Below, piece by piece: positions 6,515 to 8,333 of a stretch of DNA of 8,333 nt. The notes beneath the pieces are model-generated. The model did no database searches and was not told the DNA's origin. It worked only from the letters and a program-made list of their open reading frames with translations. Position 1 is the first letter of the stretch. Each line of letters begins with the position of its first letter. The stretch comes from Clostridia bacterium (lineage in GTDB: Bacteria; Bacillota; Clostridia; Oscillospirales; CAG-272): assembly GCA_017631215.1 (NCBI GenBank), contig JAGBTR010000071.1, positions 1 through 8,333 of the forward strand. Direction: 5' to 3'. Made by a program: the position numbers and the translations under genes.

Positions 6515-7452
6515 TCTACACCGTCGGTGAGGAGCACGCAGGCAAGCGAGCCGACGTGTTTGCCGCCGAGGTGACGGGACTGTCGCGCTCGGCGGTCGCA
6601 AGGCTGATGGAGGAGGGAAGCATCGCGTATGCGAGTGGCGCACCTCTTGCCAAAAATGCCAAGCTGAGCGCGGGCGACGAGATCGCGGTCGAGCTGCCCG
6701 AGCCTGAGCCGACCGAGGCGCTGCCCGAAAATATCCCGCTTCATATCGTCTATGAGGACGAGGATATCGTCGTGGTCAATAAGCCCGAGGGGATGGTCGT
6801 CCATCCCGCGGCGGGCAACGAGAGCGGCACGCTGGTCAATGCGCTGCTGTACCATTGCGGCAGCTCGCTTTCGGGCATCGGCGGCGTCATCCGCCCCGGT
6901 ATCGTGCATCGCATCGATAAGGACACAAGCGGTCTGCTCGTCGTCGCCAAAAACGACGCGGCGCATCTTCATTTGTCCGATCAGCTTAAAACGCACACGG
7001 TCAGCCGCGTATACGAGGCGATCGTGCTGGGCAATATGAAAAATGACAGCGGAACGGTCGACGCCCCCATCGGGCGACACCCGACCGACCGCAAAAAAAT
7101 GGCCGTGCTGCGCGGCACGGGGGTACACGCCCGCGAGGCGATCACCCACTATACGGTGGTCGAGCGGTTTGGACAGCTCACGCATATCCGCTGTGAGCTG
7201 GAAACGGGGCGCACCCACCAGATCCGCGTGCATATGGCCTCGCTGGGGCATCCGCTGCTGGGCGACGGCGTCTACGGCGGCGCGGGCACCCGCTTTGAGG
7301 CGACGCATAAGTCGCTCATCCACGGGCAATGCCTGCACGCGGGACGGCTCCGTCTGATCCATCCGCGTACGGGCGAGGTGATGTCCTTTGAGGCACCGAT
7401 GCCCGAGGGAATGGTGGCGGTGCTGGAGGCACTTCGCCGTATGGCAACATGA
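6511..7452 (+). CDS. rluD: RluA-family 23S rRNA pseudouridine synthase (RluD/YlyB-like)
   Basis: Isomerises uridine to pseudouridine in structured RNA, most likely in 23S rRNA helix 69 as RluD does. The 313 residues comprise an N-terminal S4 RNA-binding domain (about 12-60, with GKRADVFAAEVTGLSRS), a short acidic Pro-rich linker, and a catalytic domain. It has the RluA motif HRIDKDTSGLLVVAK with catalytic Asp136, preceded by the VVVNKPEGMVVHPA block. The later GRTHQIRVHMASLGHPLLGD motif closes the active site. The ATG overlaps the lspA stop by four bases and has GGAGG six bases upstream. The neighbour pattern lspA followed by an RluD-like gene matches B. subtilis lspA-ylyB. The enzyme family is certain; the exact uridine target is inferred, since RluC/RluA-type paralogues share these motifs. 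Confidence 0.94.
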   Translation: MIYTVGEEHAGKRADVFAAEVTGLSRSAVARLMEEGSIAYASGAPLAKNAKLSAGDEIAVELPEPEPTEALPENIPLHIVYEDEDIVVVNKPEGMVVHPAAGNESGTLVNALLYHCGSSLSGIGGVIRPGIVHRIDKDTSGLLVVAKNDAAHLHLSDQLKTHTVSRVYEAIVLGNMKNDSGTVDAPIGRHPTDRKKMAVLRGTGVHAREAITHYTVVERFGQLTHIRCELETGRTHQIRVHMASLGHPLLGDGVYGGAGTRFEATHKSLIHGQCLHAGRLRLIHPRTGEVMSFEAPMPEGMVAVLEALRRMAT

Positions 7453-7476
7453 TCTTAAAGGAAAGGAGGTACCGAT

Positions 7477-8307
7477 ATGGGAAAATACGACGGTATTCTG
7501 ATCGCATCCGATCTGGACGGCACGTTCCTCGGTAAAAAGAGCCGTGTCGTGCAGGAGAACGTCGACGCTGTGCGCGCGTTCTGCGCCGAGGGCGGTCTTT
7601 TCACCTTCGCAACGGGACGGCATCACGGGCATATTTTGCAGGTGTTGCCCGAAACGCCTGCGCTGTGTAATATTCCCGTCATCTTTGCCAACGGTGCCTA
7701 CCTTTACGACTACGCGACCGAACGCGTGCTGTGCGAGACGTTTATGGATATCGATCTGACGAGCGAGATGCTGCGCTACGTGCGCGCCGAGCATCGCCGC
7801 ATCGGCTTCCGCGCGACCACGCCGCAGGGCTTTGTGACCGACGGTCGCACCGACATTATGCGCCGCTTCATCGAGAACGCCCAGGGGCAGCCCTACCGCG
7901 TCGAGGTCGCACCGCTGGAGGGCTGGACACAGCGCCTTTGGCATAAGATCGTCTTCCGCGGCGCGCCCGAGGATATCGACGTGCTGGCGACCGATCTGCG
8001 CGTGCAGTTTGGTGAGATGTTCGAGTTCAACCGCTCGTCCGACACCTTCCTTGAAGCACAGCGACTGGGTTGCTCCAAGGGAACGATGCTTGAGGTGCTG
8101 CGCCGCGTGTATGTGCAGCTGCGCGGTATTCCCATCAAGACGGTTGGCGTGGGTAACCACGAAAACGACCTTTCGCTGCTGAACGCCGCCGACGTGAGTG
8201 CTTGCCCCGCCGACGCAGAGCCGTTCGTGCTGGAAAAGGCGGCAATTCATCTGTGTCCTCACGACGAGGGCGCGCTGGCGGATCTCATCTCGCGCATCGG
8301 TCGCTGA
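7477..8307 (+). CDS. Cof-type HAD-superfamily (IIB) phosphatase with altered motif IV
   Basis: Cytosolic hydrolase likely acting on sugar phosphates, nucleotides or flavin-type phosphates; the substrate cannot be predicted. The 276 residues fit the Cof class. Motif I is SDLDGTF with nucleophile Asp12 and acid/base Asp14. Motif II is FATGR with Thr46. A C2B-type cap follows, running to about residue 190. Motif III is the Lys201 of CSKGTML. Motif IV reads GNHENDLSLL (226-235) where the family usually has GDxxND, so the first metal-binding Asp is Asn227 while Asp231 is kept. Activity could be reduced or metal use changed. A near-perfect ribosome binding site AAAGGAGGT (7462-7470) is six bases from the ATG. 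It lies 24 bases after rluD with no terminator between, so it probably belongs to the same operon. Confidence 0.92.
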   Translation: MGKYDGILIASDLDGTFLGKKSRVVQENVDAVRAFCAEGGLFTFATGRHHGHILQVLPETPALCNIPVIFANGAYLYDYATERVLCETFMDIDLTSEMLRYVRAEHRRIGFRATTPQGFVTDGRTDIMRRFIENAQGQPYRVEVAPLEGWTQRLWHKIVFRGAPEDIDVLATDLRVQFGEMFEFNRSSDTFLEAQRLGCSKGTMLEVLRRVYVQLRGIPIKTVGVGNHENDLSLLNAADVSACPADAEPFVLEKAAIHLCPHDEGALADLISRIGR

Positions 8308-8325
8308 CATAAGGAGGAAGATGCG

Positions 8326-8333
8326 ATGAAGAA
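8326..8333 (+). CDS. Start of a further gene, cut by window edge
   Basis: AAGGAGG (8311-8317) is followed eight bases later by ATG AAG AA, a good initiation region 18 bases after the HAD gene stop. Another ATG at 8321 is only three bases from the binding site and is less likely. Only Met-Lys can be read, so nothing can be said of the product except that it probably continues the operon. Confidence 0.6.

Noticed and set aside
6382..8310. Long minus-strand open frame (642 codons) opposite lspA, rluD and the HAD gene
   Set aside because: It spans three well-identified genes on the other strand and is rich in Arg, His and Ala as expected of an antisense shadow; no domain is recognisable.
1..8333. 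Mobile element, CRISPR, phage, defence system, toxin-antitoxin pair or tRNA gene
   Set aside because: No transposase, direct-repeat array, integrase, attachment duplication or cloverleaf was seen; the genes are chromosomal housekeeping or small orphans.

Overview
This is a GC-rich but clearly Firmicutes-type chromosomal segment. Strong AGGAGG-like ribosome binding sites, TTGACA/TATAAT promoters and a T-box riboswitch in front of ileS all point there. The gene content (ileS-lspA-rluD, a MATE transporter, a Clostridia-style membrane/zinc-ribbon protein) fits an anaerobic member of the Clostridia, perhaps an Oscillospiraceae-like gut organism. The phylum-level placement is fairly firm; anything finer is inference. 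No mobile element, CRISPR array, tRNA or rRNA is visible.

Left part (1-2717): four short transcription units. A MATE-family exporter that is truncated by the window edge runs rightward and converges on a small leftward gene for a two-helix membrane protein with a C-terminal four-cysteine zinc ribbon. A perfect-stem bidirectional terminator separates the two. That small gene diverges from mgsA (methylglyoxal synthase); each has a recognisable promoter in the 180-base gap. mgsA in turn converges, through a second bidirectional terminator, on a leftward gene for a small secreted protein of unknown function.

Centre (2829-3189): a consensus sigma-A-type promoter followed by a T-box leader of about 270 bases. 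Stem I, a probable ATC (Ile) specifier, the T-box bulge and the competing antiterminator and terminator can all be traced by hand. It should switch on ileS transcription when uncharged tRNA-Ile accumulates.

Right part (3190-8333): a rightward gene string, ileS, lspA (lipoprotein signal peptidase), rluD-like (23S rRNA pseudouridine synthase) and a Cof-type HAD phosphatase, followed by the first codons of another gene that runs off the window. Spacings are 1, -4, 24 and 18 bases with no terminator between them, so they are probably one operon, or at least read through from the T-box promoter. The ileS-lspA-rluD order is a familiar Firmicutes arrangement coupling translation, ribosome modification and lipoprotein maturation.

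I see no convincing undescribed system. The region is mostly housekeeping. The points most worth a second look are the Asp-to-Asn change in the HAD metal-binding motif, the clade-type variants in the IleRS signature motifs, the detailed T-box structure, and the two small proteins of unknown role.
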